Assembly: GCA_037190175.1 (NCBI GenBank)
Contig: JBBCJM010000101.1
Span: forward strand, 7,374 to 71,373
Direction: 5' to 3'
DNA length: 64,000 nucleotides
From: JBBCJM01 sp037190175
Lineage (GTDB): Bacteria > Pseudomonadota > Alphaproteobacteria > Rhodobacterales > Rhodobacteraceae
A program made the translations under genes and the position numbers. This document shows, in pieces, positions 30,655 through 39,847 of the stretch. Numbering within the stretch: the stretch's first letter is position 1; each line of letters starts with the position of its first letter. The notes below the pieces were generated by a model. It worked only from the letters and a program-made list of their open reading frames with translations. It was not told where the DNA came from and did no database searches.

Positions 30655-32699
30655 CCGGCCCCTGGGAGAAGTATGGCGGCGCTTCGGCGCGTGGCCCCGA
30701 TGGCATGACAACTGCCGAGCGGATTGCGGCGGCAAAAGCCGGGACCTTGCAGGTTTCGCCCGAACGGATGGCTGCGCAGCGGGAGATTGACGACCGCGGC
30801 GAGACGAAACTGCGCGACCCGGGAATACTTCATTCCGCCATCGCAGGGCTGAACCAAGGGACGATGCTGGGCTGGGGCGACGAGATCGCCGCGCGTATCG
30901 TGTCCATGCACCCCGAGATCACTTACGAGGAAGCCTTGGCGTCTGCCCGCGGCACGCTGGACGCGGCGCGCGATGCCCGGCCGGTGCTGACCTATGGCTC
31001 GGAGATCGGCGGTGCGATCCTGGCCCCCGGCGCGGCTGCGGCCGGCAGGGCAGCCATGGCGCCGGCTTCGCTCGGCGGGCGAGTGGCCGCGGGTGCCGCT
31101 ACCGGAGCAGTACAGGGCGGCATCTATGGGGCCGGCACCGCGGAGGAAGGCAGTAGACGCCAAGGTGCGGTGGTCGGCGGAGTTATTGGCGGGGCTGCGG
31201 GTGCGGCAGTCCCGCTAGCCATTCGTGGAGCCGAGGGGGTGGCGAATGCCGTTCGCTCGCGCAAAGCGGCGGGGCAGGTAGCGGCTGGCTTGGGTGTCTC
31301 CCGCTCGACGGCCAGGCTGGCATCCGACGCCATCGGCGCCGACGATGCAGCGCAGATGGCTGCCAACATCCGCGCTGCAGGGCCGAATGCGATGCTGGCC
31401 GACGCCGGGCCTTCGGTACAGGGTGCTCTGGACGCGGCGATGCAGCGTCCCGGTGCGGCGGCACGGATCGGAACGGGGCGGATCGAGGATCGGGCGGCTC
31501 GCTCGCTGACGCGGATCAACAGCACGCTGGACGATCTTCTCGGCGCGCCGCAGGGCGCCGAGACCACCAAGGCCGCGATCCGCACCGGCTCAGCGGGCGC
31601 GCGCCGGACGACCTATGAAGCCGCCTATGCCTCCGCCATCGACTATTCTAGTGATGCCGGACGCGGGCTGGAGGCCCTGCTGCCCCGCATTCCAGCCAAG
31701 ACGATCAATGACGCCAACCAGTTGATGAAGATGAATGGTCATGTCTCCGGGCAGATTATGGCCAGCATCGCGGATGACGGGTCGGTGACTTTCACCCGCC
31801 TTCCCGACGTACGGCAGTGGGACTACATCAAGCGCGCGCTCGAAAATTCCGCCATGTCCACCGAAGGGCAGGGCGCGCTTGGTGCGCAGACCTCGATGGG
31901 GCGAGCGTTTCAGGGGCTGGCGCGCAATGTGCGGGATGGCTTGAAGGATGCTGTACCGGCCTATGGCGATGCGCTGGACACGGCTGCCGACGCGATCCAG
32001 CGCGTGCAGGGCGTGGACAAGGGGTACGGGTTCCTGAGCGCCAGGACGACCCGAGAGGCCGCGCGCGACATGCTGGACGGACTGACAGGGCCACAGCGGG
32101 CCGCTGTGCGGCAGGGTGTGCGGGACTACATTGATGATACGTTGGCCAACGTGCGGGCGGTGGTAAGCGATTCAAACCTTGATGCCCGCGAGGCGCGGAA
32201 GGCGTTGAGTGAACTCACCTCGCGCGCGTCCCGGGTCAAGATGCGGATGCTGCTGGGGTCGGACGCCGACAAGCTGTTCGAGGCTCTGGACGAGGCGGGC
32301 CACGCCCTAGGGCTGCGGGCCGCGGTAGCCCAGAACAGCAAGACCGCTGGCCGGCTTGCTCATGCGGAGCGGGTGAAAGATCTTACCGAGCCAGGCGTGG
32401 TGCGCAATGCAGCATCAGGAAAGCCGGTTCGGGCAACGCAAACTGCGCTAGGCGCGCTGGCCGGAAACACCCCTGAGGCCGTGGCGCGTCGGTCGGATCG
32501 GATCAATTCCGAACTGGTGGAATTGTTGACCCGGCCAGGGCAGCAGCACGCCTTGAATGCATTGGCCCAGATCGGCTTTCCCGGCGCGCATCCGCCGGTC
32601 GCCCCCTATCATCTTCCGGCGGGGGCGACGAACGCCCTAGGTATGGCCCCGGCGGTCGCCGCCCCCGGCTCTAATGCGTTGGTGGGGTGGTCGCGCTAG
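30651..32699 (+). CDS. large ejection protein (P22 gp16-like by position)
   Basis: A 682-residue protein: MTGPWEKYGGASARGPDG, hydrophobic Gly/Ala segments at about residues 125-200 (GAVVGGVIGGAAGAAVPLAI) that could insert into membranes, then a long helical region with coiled coils (residues 280-600). Such architecture is typical of proteins ejected to form a trans-envelope DNA channel. It overlaps the previous gene as ATGA. Confidence 0.65.
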   Translation: MTGPWEKYGGASARGPDGMTTAERIAAAKAGTLQVSPERMAAQREIDDRGETKLRDPGILHSAIAGLNQGTMLGWGDEIAARIVSMHPEITYEEALASARGTLDAARDARPVLTYGSEIGGAILAPGAAAAGRAAMAPASLGGRVAAGAATGAVQGGIYGAGTAEEGSRRQGAVVGGVIGGAAGAAVPLAIRGAEGVANAVRSRKAAGQVAAGLGVSRSTARLASDAIGADDAAQMAANIRAAGPNAMLADAGPSVQGALDAAMQRPGAAARIGTGRIEDRAARSLTRINSTLDDLLGAPQGAETTKAAIRTGSAGARRTTYEAAYASAIDYSSDAGRGLEALLPRIPAKTINDANQLMKMNGHVSGQIMASIADDGSVTFTRLPDVRQWDYIKRALENSAMSTEGQGALGAQTSMGRAFQGLARNVRDGLKDAVPAYGDALDTAADAIQRVQGVDKGYGFLSARTTREAARDMLDGLTGPQRAAVRQGVRDYIDDTLANVRAVVSDSNLDAREARKALSELTSRASRVKMRMLLGSDADKLFEALDEAGHALGLRAAVAQNSKTAGRLAHAERVKDLTEPGVVRNAASGKPVRATQTALGALAGNTPEAVARRSDRINSELVELLTRPGQQHALNALAQIGFPGAHPPVAPYHLPAGATNALGMAPAVAAPGSNALVGWSR

Positions 32700-32863
32700 G
32701 GCCGAGCGTCATATGCAATGACGATGATGGCGATACACGCGCTGAGCAGGATCGCGATGCTCTTAAGCCCTTCGTCTCTCTTTAGGCGCCAGAATCCGTA
32801 AACGCACCAGATCGTGAGAATGTTGGCGCCCAGAACAGCAGTCACGGTTTCTGTAAAGGTCAT
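32696..32863 (-). CDS. small two-helix membrane protein
   Basis: A 55-residue protein from MTFTETVTAVLGANILTIWC (an upstream ATG at 32929 would make 77). Two membrane segments are visible: TAVLGANILTIWCVYGFW and IAILLSACIAIIVIAY. It is antisense to the late operon and overlaps its neighbour's stop, so it may be a lysogeny-expressed moron, for example for superinfection exclusion; that is a guess. Confidence 0.5.
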   Translation of the reverse strand: MTFTETVTAVLGANILTIWCVYGFWRLKRDEGLKSIAILLSACIAIIVIAYDARP

Positions 32864-32944
32864 CCCGCCAACATGCGCCCGCACCGGGCGGGGGTCAAGG
32901 ATCGTCAGAAAACGAAAGCCATCCGTCACAAAAGGAGACGAGAG

Positions 32945-33070
32945 ATGTACGAACCCCTAGGGGCACCGTCGAACCGCTACATAGGAAAGGGGGGAGCCAT
33001 GCTCCACTGGAGGCCATGGCGCGCGGGAATGGCCCGTTCGCCCGTGACGCGAAGGAAGTCCTGCTGCTGA
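32945..33070 (+). CDS. possible 41-residue protein
   Basis: ATG 32945 has an excellent AAAGGAGACGAG site. The product (MYEPLGAPSNRYIGKGGAML) is basic and short, with no match I recognise. An overlapping frame at 33016-33132 is an alternative. Coding status is uncertain. Confidence 0.35.
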   Translation: MYEPLGAPSNRYIGKGGAMLHWRPWRAGMARSPVTRRKSCC

Positions 33071-33135
33071 TGGGCGCTCAGGCCGGGGCAGCGCCTGCGA
33101 ACAGTGCAGAGCCTACCAGGGCGGCGAGGTAGGGG

Positions 33136-33429
33136 TCAGTTCGGCTTCGGAGCGCCCGGCAGCGCGCCTCGGCCCAACGCGGCGCCCAGAACGTCATGCA
33201 GTCGTCCGGCAAACTCGGCGGACATCCTCAACTTGGAGGCAACAACGACATGCGCAAATTCCTCGCCCGGCTTTTTTCGCGAGTGGTCTATCGTGCCCAA
33301 CGTGACGCTGAACACCCCCTCGTGAACGTGCCCGTGGATGAACCAGTCCACGAAAACGACGGGGATATCCTGCGGGTCAACGACTGGGACGCCCTGAGGG
33401 GCAAGGGCCAAATCCGGTTTCTCTGACAT
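33136..33429 (-). CDS. DUF3467-like small protein in the tail region
   Basis: A 97-residue protein (MSEKPDLALAPQGVPVVDPQ). The block VFVDWFIHGHVHEGVFSVTL, followed by KLRMSAEFAGRLHDVL, resembles DUF3467, in which a short beta sheet is followed by a SPxxA..L helix. It is encoded against the late genes with a good GGGAGGG site. Related proteins occur in other alphaproteobacterial prophages and chromosomes; function unknown. Confidence 0.6.
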   Translation of the reverse strand: MSEKPDLALAPQGVPVVDPQDIPVVFVDWFIHGHVHEGVFSVTLGTIDHSRKKPGEEFAHVVVASKLRMSAEFAGRLHDVLGAALGRGALPGAPKPN

Positions 33430-33479
33430 CCATCCCTCCCCGTTTCCTCGACCCTCCCACATCCCCGACCGATTCTCCT

Positions 33480-33500
33480 AGCCGCCCTCGGGCGGCTTTC
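33480..33500 (+). terminator. hairpin before the tail-spike genes
   Basis: AGCCGCCC (33480-33487) pairs with GGGCGGCT (33490-33497) around TC, followed by TTCT. It probably ends the ejection-gene transcript. Confidence 0.7.
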
Positions 33501-33516
33501 TCCACATGAGGCCCCC

Positions 33517-34764
33517 ATGGCGGACATCATTCACTTCATGCCCGAGCGCGCGTTTACCATGGCCGGTTCCGTCCGGCCGGGCGCAGGCTGGACCGTGGAG
33601 TTCTTCCAGCACAACACCACCACCCCGGTGACCGTCTTCCAGGACGAGGGCGAGACGATCCCCCACCCCTCGCCCCTGCCGGCCGACGCGAACGGCGTGT
33701 TTCCCCCGGTGTTCAAGAGCAACATGCTGCTGAAGGCAGTGATCAAGGCCAGCACCGGGACGACGGCATGGACCATGGACCCCTGCGGCCGGTCCTCGCT
33801 GTCGGTCAGTTCCGCGAGCGGGATCACCTTCGACCCCATCGTCGGGGTTCCGGCGACCAACGTGCAGGACGCCATCGAGACGGTCTATGCCTCGATCCTC
33901 TCGGTGGCGGCAGACTACGGCCTCGGGATCACCAACAATATCCCGCTGCTGGCCGATCTGGATGCCACCAACATCCCCTCCGGGTTCTACCGCTATGACA
34001 CATCGACCAGCGGGACCTTCCCCAGCGGGGTGGCCGCCGCTGACGAAGGGATCGCGCTGCTCTACCGGCGGAACGGCAGCAATGCAGCGATGGCGCTGGT
34101 TCCGGCCAGCGGCTCGGGGGTTATGTTCAGCCGCCAGATGGTCAGCCTCGCCTGGGGCTCGTGGCGAGAGCACATCACGGTGCCGGCCGGCGCAGAACGG
34201 GGCGACATCATCCGCCGTGGCGCGAGCGCATGGGAAAGACTGGCGAAAGGGGGCGCAGGTTCGGTGCTGAGGATGGGCGCTGATGATCCGGCGTGGTTGT
34301 CGGGGCGGTCTGTCATCGGGCCTATCGCGACCACGAGCGGCACGGCCCAAGGGACAACCGCAATCCCGGCATGGGCGACCGAAATCAAGGTTCTCCTTTC
34401 CGGGGTATCGACCAATGGGTCGGATCACCTGCTGGTACAGCTGGGCAATTCGGGCGGCTACCTAACCACTGGCTATGTTGGAGCCGGGGTGGCGATTACC
34501 TCGGGCAATGCGGGGCTTTCTTCGTCAAGCGGCTTCATCGTCGGGCTTGGGGCCGCCGGGCGATCAGGGCGCGGGATACTCAACCTGACGAAGCGAGACG
34601 ACGATACCTGGGTTTCCAGCCATGTGGTCGATGTCGAGGGGTTCGGTGCGAGCATCGGCGGTGGCACGGTCGATGTTGGAGGCGCACTGGATCGGCTGCG
34701 TCTGATCACCTCTGCCGGAGCAGCATTTGATGCGGGCTCGTTCATTGTGGAGTGCCGGCCGTGA
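33517..34764 (+). CDS. tail fibre/spike protein
   Basis: A 415-residue protein. The N-terminus (MADIIHFMPERAFTMAGSVR, then GWTVEFFQHNTTTPVTVF) resembles the virion-attachment head of podovirus spikes; VGVPATNVQDAIETVYASI is a classic fibre repeat linker. The C-terminal 150 residues are Gly/Ser-rich beta structure (LSSSSGFIVGLGAAG), probably the trimeric receptor-binding part. Confidence 0.75.
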   Translation: MADIIHFMPERAFTMAGSVRPGAGWTVEFFQHNTTTPVTVFQDEGETIPHPSPLPADANGVFPPVFKSNMLLKAVIKASTGTTAWTMDPCGRSSLSVSSASGITFDPIVGVPATNVQDAIETVYASILSVAADYGLGITNNIPLLADLDATNIPSGFYRYDTSTSGTFPSGVAAADEGIALLYRRNGSNAAMALVPASGSGVMFSRQMVSLAWGSWREHITVPAGAERGDIIRRGASAWERLAKGGAGSVLRMGADDPAWLSGRSVIGPIATTSGTAQGTTAIPAWATEIKVLLSGVSTNGSDHLLVQLGNSGGYLTTGYVGAGVAITSGNAGLSSSSGFIVGLGAAGRSGRGILNLTKRDDDTWVSSHVVDVEGFGASIGGGTVDVGGALDRLRLITSAGAAFDAGSFIVECRP

Positions 34765-35126
34765 CCGCACTCCTGAAAATCCCCCACCTGCCGCAGGTGA
34801 TGATAGAAGGGCGCCCCTTCGTGCTCCTGTTGACATTCGCGGATCGTGATGGCGATCCCATCGACCTTTCAGCCTGGTCCGGGAGCTTCGCGGTAGGCGC
34901 AGACCCCGACAATCAGCCGATCACCACCGCCACTCCGACCCTGACCGCTGATGGCAGGATCGAGATCGGACTGACCGACGCGCAGACCCTCGCCGTCTGG
35001 AACGGGGTCGATCACGACGGCCGGCCGGCAAAGGCGTCCTGGCAACTGGACCTCATCAGCCCCAGCCCCGACCTCAACCAGTTCTGGATGGGCACCGTCA
35101 CCATTTATCCGGCGATGCAGTCATGA
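34761..35126 (+). CDS. tail-associated small beta protein
   Basis: A 121-residue protein from a GTG start overlapping the preceding stop. LPQVMIEGRPFVLLLTFADR, DLSAWSGSFAV and LTDAQTLAVW suggest an immunoglobulin-like or BppU-like N-terminal fold common in baseplate and fibre assemblies. Overlaps the following spike gene by four bases. Confidence 0.6.
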   Translation: MTALLKIPHLPQVMIEGRPFVLLLTFADRDGDPIDLSAWSGSFAVGADPDNQPITTATPTLTADGRIEIGLTDAQTLAVWNGVDHDGRPAKASWQLDLISPSPDLNQFWMGTVTIYPAMQS

Positions 35127-36955
35127 CCAAGATCACTATCGGCCCCGCACCCGAGTTCACCGTCAACGTCTTCGCCGTCTTCGACCGCGATGCGGCCTCG
35201 AAAGACTACGTCAATGCGCTGGTCCCTACATATGTCTCCCGAGCCGCCTTCCAGGGCGCGATGATCCCGGCTCCGCTTCAGGCGTGGGCGGTCATCCACA
35301 ACGGAGAGGCGTTTTCCTATTTCCGGGACGACAGCGGCACCGCCATCGAGAGCGCGAACGGCGTCAAGGGCTCGCCGCTTGGTCCGGCTACGCCTGGGCA
35401 TTATGGGGCGGTGTCCTACGGGTCGCTGGCGAGCGTCGTGTCCGGGACTGACAGCGCTGCCGCGTTGCAGGCTTGCTTCGACAAGCACGCGCGCGTGGTG
35501 ATCAAGGGGTATTTCCGTTCGACCGCCACCCTGACGATCTCGAACAAGTCCTTCTGCATCGAGAGCGATGTCATTGCCTCCGGCATCATCTTCACCCAGG
35601 CAAGCGGCGACGGGATCGTCTACACCTCGAACAACGTGGGCCACACCTTCCAGGCCGATGGCCTGCGGATCCTGACCAACCAGCAGGAGCCCGGGCGCGC
35701 GCTGGTGGTGGACTTCTCGGCTGTGGCCTCCCTCGACGCGAACCGCCGCCGGATGGCCTACATCGTCGGGACCGAGGTCGGCGGCGTCACCCGTACCAGC
35801 CACGGCTGGGCGAAGGGGATCGTGCTGGACGAGGCCAACGAGGCGCACCTGTCCAGCGTCACGGTCTACGGCCGCAGGAACACGGCGGCGAGCGGCGAGG
35901 CGAATTTCTGGCCCGGGATGGAGAGCGGGATCGAGTTTCTCTCCACCACCGACAAAGAGCCGGTCAACCCGACCGTCGAGAACTCCCGCGTTCGCGGGGC
36001 CTATTCTGCGATCCGCGTCCGCGGGGCCGTGGAGGGCGTGAACGTGCTGGATACCGTGGTCGTGGCATCCCGCATCGGGGTGGACGATGACCGCAGCTAT
36101 GACGGCGGGCCCACCAGCGAGCCCCTGCTGTTCGTGCGCGGCTGCCACTTCGCGGTTTCGGAGTCGGCGATCAAGGCCAAGCGTGTCGCGCAGGGGATGA
36201 TCAAGAACAACCTGATCTACCGCTTCGCGCAGGTGGACATGCCCTTCATCGGCATCTCCGGCGAGACCGGAAGCTGGTGGCAGATCATGGACAACCATGT
36301 GCAGGGCTTCTGCGGCTCTACCGCCAACACGGTGGCTGGGGTGAAGGTGAACCAGGTTCACCATTCTACCATCGAGGGCAACGACTTTCTCGATGTGGAC
36401 ACCGGCGTGATCGTCTCCGACGAGGCCGGCGGGATCAACGGCGTGTCGGTACTCGACAACTACGCCCGCGACGACACCGGGGCCGAGGTCCAGATGATCA
36501 CCTTCGCGGGCACCGCCACCGAAGCCGCGATCATCGGCAAGCGGTCGAAGGGGTGCAAGATCGTCACCGGAAAGAACAGCGGCAACATCACCGTGGCCGC
36601 CGGCTCCGGCAACGTCATGCTGGGCAGCATCGACCTGGACGCCGCGCCAGCCGGTGCGATGTGGCGGCTGGAGGTCGAGTGCCGGTTCGACAAGGGCGAA
36701 ACGCAGGGGGTAACGCAGCTTGTCTCGCAGCGGAGCACCGGCACATCCACCGCCGTTTTCTTCGAGGACGCGAGCAACCTGTCCGTGCGCGAGGCGGCGC
36801 AACCCGCCAGCTCGCAGGTGCGCCTGCATGTGTCCGGGATCATTCGAAAGCCGACCGCCGGCACGCTGACGCTGGGCATCTACGGAGCCTCCAACGGCTC
36901 CGATGCCACGGTCAGCGACGGCAACGCGCAGTGGTCGCTGGAAAGGATCTTCTGA
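35123..36955 (+). CDS. beta-helix tailspike protein
   Basis: A 610-residue protein. The N-terminal 110 residues are a podovirus spike head (NVFAVFDRDAASKDYVNALV). Residues 110-450 have the regular short-strand pattern of a right-handed parallel beta-helix (VIKGYFRSTATLTISNKSF, GMIKNNLIYRFAQVDMP). The C-terminal 100 residues form a beta domain. It is likely a receptor-binding depolymerase or esterase acting on surface polysaccharide; catalytic residues cannot be identified by eye. Confidence 0.75.
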   Translation: MTKITIGPAPEFTVNVFAVFDRDAASKDYVNALVPTYVSRAAFQGAMIPAPLQAWAVIHNGEAFSYFRDDSGTAIESANGVKGSPLGPATPGHYGAVSYGSLASVVSGTDSAAALQACFDKHARVVIKGYFRSTATLTISNKSFCIESDVIASGIIFTQASGDGIVYTSNNVGHTFQADGLRILTNQQEPGRALVVDFSAVASLDANRRRMAYIVGTEVGGVTRTSHGWAKGIVLDEANEAHLSSVTVYGRRNTAASGEANFWPGMESGIEFLSTTDKEPVNPTVENSRVRGAYSAIRVRGAVEGVNVLDTVVVASRIGVDDDRSYDGGPTSEPLLFVRGCHFAVSESAIKAKRVAQGMIKNNLIYRFAQVDMPFIGISGETGSWWQIMDNHVQGFCGSTANTVAGVKVNQVHHSTIEGNDFLDVDTGVIVSDEAGGINGVSVLDNYARDDTGAEVQMITFAGTATEAAIIGKRSKGCKIVTGKNSGNITVAAGSGNVMLGSIDLDAAPAGAMWRLEVECRFDKGETQGVTQLVSQRSTGTSTAVFFEDASNLSVREAAQPASSQVRLHVSGIIRKPTAGTLTLGIYGASNGSDATVSDGNAQWSLERIF

Positions 36956-37359
36956 TGCTCAGCCTCAAATTCGGCCTTCGGCTGACCGCTGGCGCAGAGG
37001 CGGTATCCCCCAACCCCATCACCGGCACCGGCCCTGTCCTCGCCTCCCTCACCGACGGCCAGGAGCTAGGAGACGCAGTAACCTGGGGCTCCTACCTCCC
37101 CGAGGACGTATCCGTCTCCCGCCAGATGCAGGTGGACGGTGGGGAGTGGGTGGCGTTCGACGGCGAGACGGTCGTGTCCGAGGGCGAGGTCTGGCGGGTG
37201 CGGGAGGTCGTTACGCTGGATGCGTGGAGCAGGACGTTCACCTCCAACTCCGTAATCGTGGATGAAGCCCCCGAGGGCTGGATCATTTCCGGCTCCATGG
37301 TCCTGCAATCCCCCGTACCCCCTTCGCCGCCCAATGTCTCAGGGAGCATCGTAAGCTGA
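36955..37359 (+). CDS. tail protein sharing a domain with the GTA-like spike
   Basis: A 134-residue protein: MLSLKFGLRLTAGAEAVSPN, then LASLTDGQELGDAVTWGSYL, SVSRQMQVDGGEWVAFDGE and VWRVREVVTLDAWSR. The same series of motifs occurs at residues 1-100 of the protein at 43347-45722, so both carry one homologous Ig-like module. TGATG coupling to both neighbours. Confidence 0.75.
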   Translation: MLSLKFGLRLTAGAEAVSPNPITGTGPVLASLTDGQELGDAVTWGSYLPEDVSVSRQMQVDGGEWVAFDGETVVSEGEVWRVREVVTLDAWSRTFTSNSVIVDEAPEGWIISGSMVLQSPVPPSPPNVSGSIVS

Positions 37360-38570
37360 TGGCGCGCTACCTTTTCACCAATACCGACACCGACGAAATC
37401 ACGATGGTGGAGGACACGCCGCCGTTCGATGCGGCCGATCATCTCGATCCCGGGACATACAACGTCGCGATCCTGTCGGACGATGCGGCGGATGCGGTGG
37501 TGGTGCCGGAGGCTGTACCGGTCATCGTCACGCCACCTGTCATTGTGTTCCAGCCCCTCGTCGGGCAGCCTGCTGACGTCGATGAGGGCGAGATCGCCGG
37601 GGCCACCAGCATCGCCCACCAGTGGTACGACGGCGACCCTTCCGATGGCGGCGCCCCGATAATCGGAGCGACCGATCCGACGATCACCCCGTCGGCGGCC
37701 GAGTACGGCCTGACCCTTTGGCGGCGCACCACCGCGAGTAACGATGCAGGTAGCGTCAGTGTGGACGCCGAGGCCCCGGATATCTGCGGGGCGCAGTTTC
37801 TTGAGGATTTCAGCGCCTTTACTTTGGGAGATGATACCACTGATATCCTGAGCGGTGGCTGGGGCCGCATGTCTTCCAGCGGAGGGCAGATTTGGGAGGC
37901 GGAGATTGTCGCCAGTGACAAATCTCCCTCCGGAAAAGCCATAAACTTTTGGGTCACGACGACCCAGACTGGGATCGGCTTCCCTTCCGATATGGATAGT
38001 TTTTTCGGCACCAATGGACATATGAGTTACCAGGACCAACTGTATCTGATTAGACATAACACGAACGGGAACCGCATGGCGGTGCGCGGCCGACGCTCGG
38101 CCGCTGTTACCGGGGTGACCAATGCAGATGTCGCCGCCGGCCTGAACATTCGGATCAACAATCCATACTTGGCTTTGCCCGGAGACAGCATAGACTCCCA
38201 GCCCGGCACCGCTCTGACCGCCTGGACTGACGACACCCATTACTGGGTACGCCAGAGATTTGAGGGGGCAGTGCTCAAGGTGAAGGTTTGGCTGCATGGG
38301 ACGGCGGAGCCTGAAGTCTGGACCGCCACGAGAACTCATAGCGAAGCCCTCACGGGCCGGGGACCGGGATTGGGAGTGCGCTGGGCTGACATCACCCGGG
38401 TAGTTTGCTACCTGTCCGCAGGCGGGAACGCGCCGGCCCCCTACTGGCCTGGCTTCGTGCCACCGGTTACCCCATCGAGCGACCCGCAAGATTTTGCGGC
38501 GGCCACTTCGCAGTTTCAGATCACCGCGAATGACGGCCTGATCACCATCGAACTGGAGGATATCCCATGA
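37359..38570 (+). CDS. receptor-binding/tail protein with lectin-like domain
   Basis: A 403-residue protein. Residues 45-140 look like an Ig-like adaptor (IAHQWYDGDPSDGGAPIIGA). Residues 145-345 look like a concanavalin-type beta sandwich (FLEDFSAFTLGDDTTDILS, and YWVRQRFEGAVLKVKVWL). GC content and codon use are lower than in the head genes, suggesting exchange. Probably carbohydrate-binding. Confidence 0.6.
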   Translation: MARYLFTNTDTDEITMVEDTPPFDAADHLDPGTYNVAILSDDAADAVVVPEAVPVIVTPPVIVFQPLVGQPADVDEGEIAGATSIAHQWYDGDPSDGGAPIIGATDPTITPSAAEYGLTLWRRTTASNDAGSVSVDAEAPDICGAQFLEDFSAFTLGDDTTDILSGGWGRMSSSGGQIWEAEIVASDKSPSGKAINFWVTTTQTGIGFPSDMDSFFGTNGHMSYQDQLYLIRHNTNGNRMAVRGRRSAAVTGVTNADVAAGLNIRINNPYLALPGDSIDSQPGTALTAWTDDTHYWVRQRFEGAVLKVKVWLHGTAEPEVWTATRTHSEALTGRGPGLGVRWADITRVVCYLSAGGNAPAPYWPGFVPPVTPSSDPQDFAAATSQFQITANDGLITIELEDIP

Positions 38571-39847
38571 GCCAGGTCGGCCGCTATGTCGGGGGCTTTC
38601 CCTTCGTCATCCTCCCGGAAGGTGGCGTGCGGATCACGGCCGTCGATCCGCCGTCCGTCGAGGTCGAAGAGCGCCAGATGCATGGCCTGGAGGTGGTCGA
38701 TCTGACACTGATTTCGGAGGGGCTACCCACAAACATGGGCCCGATCCGCCAGGGAGCGGACGGCCGGGACTGCGCGCCCTATCTCGATATCGCCTACGAT
38801 CCGGCTTTGAACGTGGATCCCGGGGCAACGGGCGACCCGTTGGATATCACCGAGCCATGCTGCCTGGTGAAGACCGTGAGCCGTAACGAGGACGAGATCT
38901 CGACCACCGCCAGCGACACTGCCACCTTGTTTCGCGCCCCTGTGTTTCTGATCGACCATACGCCGGAAACCGACAGCCTGCCACCGCCGTTGGGCTCCGC
39001 TCCGCTTGTCTCGCGCTTCGTGAAGACGGACATCGACTTCGACCTGCTGCCTGCGGTCACCTTGCCGGGTAGCGCGCCTTCGGCCGCTGACGTTCTAGCG
39101 CGGTTCCGTTGGCTGCGGCAGATGCAAATGCCGAATAGGTCGGGGGGCGAGTGGTACACGAGCTACATGGCCGAGCGACACTATGCCAGCCACAGCGCCG
39201 CAGAGTTCGCGACCGCCTGCCTGCTCATGTGCTGCGATCTGTCCGACTACGGCTCCGGATTGGATGAGATGTTGGCCATCTATGCAGTGATCCATGGCCA
39301 AAACGTTCTTGAGGCGGCCAAGGCGGGCGCCGATTTCAGCTGGAATTCCGGCTTGGGGGGTATCCTGGCCGGCCATAAGTTGCCGCTTCTGGTGGCGGGG
39401 CTGCTCACCGGCGACGAGGAAATGCTGGAATGGGCTGACAGCCAGCAGCATGACATTTGGGCCGAGGACCGGCAAACCCTCTACGTCACTCAGGGGCATG
39501 TCGATAACTACGACTACGAGCCAGGCGATCTGGGAATGCCCGAGTGGATGCAGAACCCGGTCAAATATCCCCCAGCCAATACGCGGAATCCGTCGGCGGT
39601 GTATCGGAACATCTTTTTTGTGCATTGCTTTGGAGCTGCGGCGGTTGCGCACCTTCTTGGCGGCGTCAACGCCTGGAACCATCCTCCCTTCTTCGACTAT
39701 TGCGAGAGGACGGCCCGCCGCACCTTTTTCAATGGGTCAGGAACCACTGCTTATGGCTTCGTGACAACTGGAGGTTTTCAGCCGAGCCTCTTTCATCGGG
39801 ATATGTACACCGCTCATGTGCCGTCAGGCTGGGATTGGCCGCCTTGA
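38567..39847 (+). CDS. unrecognised 426-residue tail-region protein
   Basis: An N-terminal beta domain (MSQVGRYVGGFPFVILPEGG) is followed from about residue 180 by helical, aromatic-rich sequence (MAERHYASHSAAEFATACLL, KAGADFSWNSGLGGILAGHK, VHCFGAAAVAHLLGGVNAWN) suggesting an alpha/alpha-toroid as in glycan lyases and hydrolases. It is the last gene of the spike cluster, so may be a host-surface enzyme. No family is recognised. It overlaps the convergent gene by 24 bases. Confidence 0.55.
   Translation: MSQVGRYVGGFPFVILPEGGVRITAVDPPSVEVEERQMHGLEVVDLTLISEGLPTNMGPIRQGADGRDCAPYLDIAYDPALNVDPGATGDPLDITEPCCLVKTVSRNEDEISTTASDTATLFRAPVFLIDHTPETDSLPPPLGSAPLVSRFVKTDIDFDLLPAVTLPGSAPSAADVLARFRWLRQMQMPNRSGGEWYTSYMAERHYASHSAAEFATACLLMCCDLSDYGSGLDEMLAIYAVIHGQNVLEAAKAGADFSWNSGLGGILAGHKLPLLVAGLLTGDEEMLEWADSQQHDIWAEDRQTLYVTQGHVDNYDYEPGDLGMPEWMQNPVKYPPANTRNPSAVYRNIFFVHCFGAAAVAHLLGGVNAWNHPPFFDYCERTARRTFFNGSGTTAYGFVTTGGFQPSLFHRDMYTAHVPSGWDWPP

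Noticed and set aside
35105..36829. Long minus-strand open frame (574 codons) opposite the tailspike
   Set aside because: It has His/Gly/Arg-rich low complexity, no ribosome-binding site, and lies opposite a clear beta-helix spike gene.
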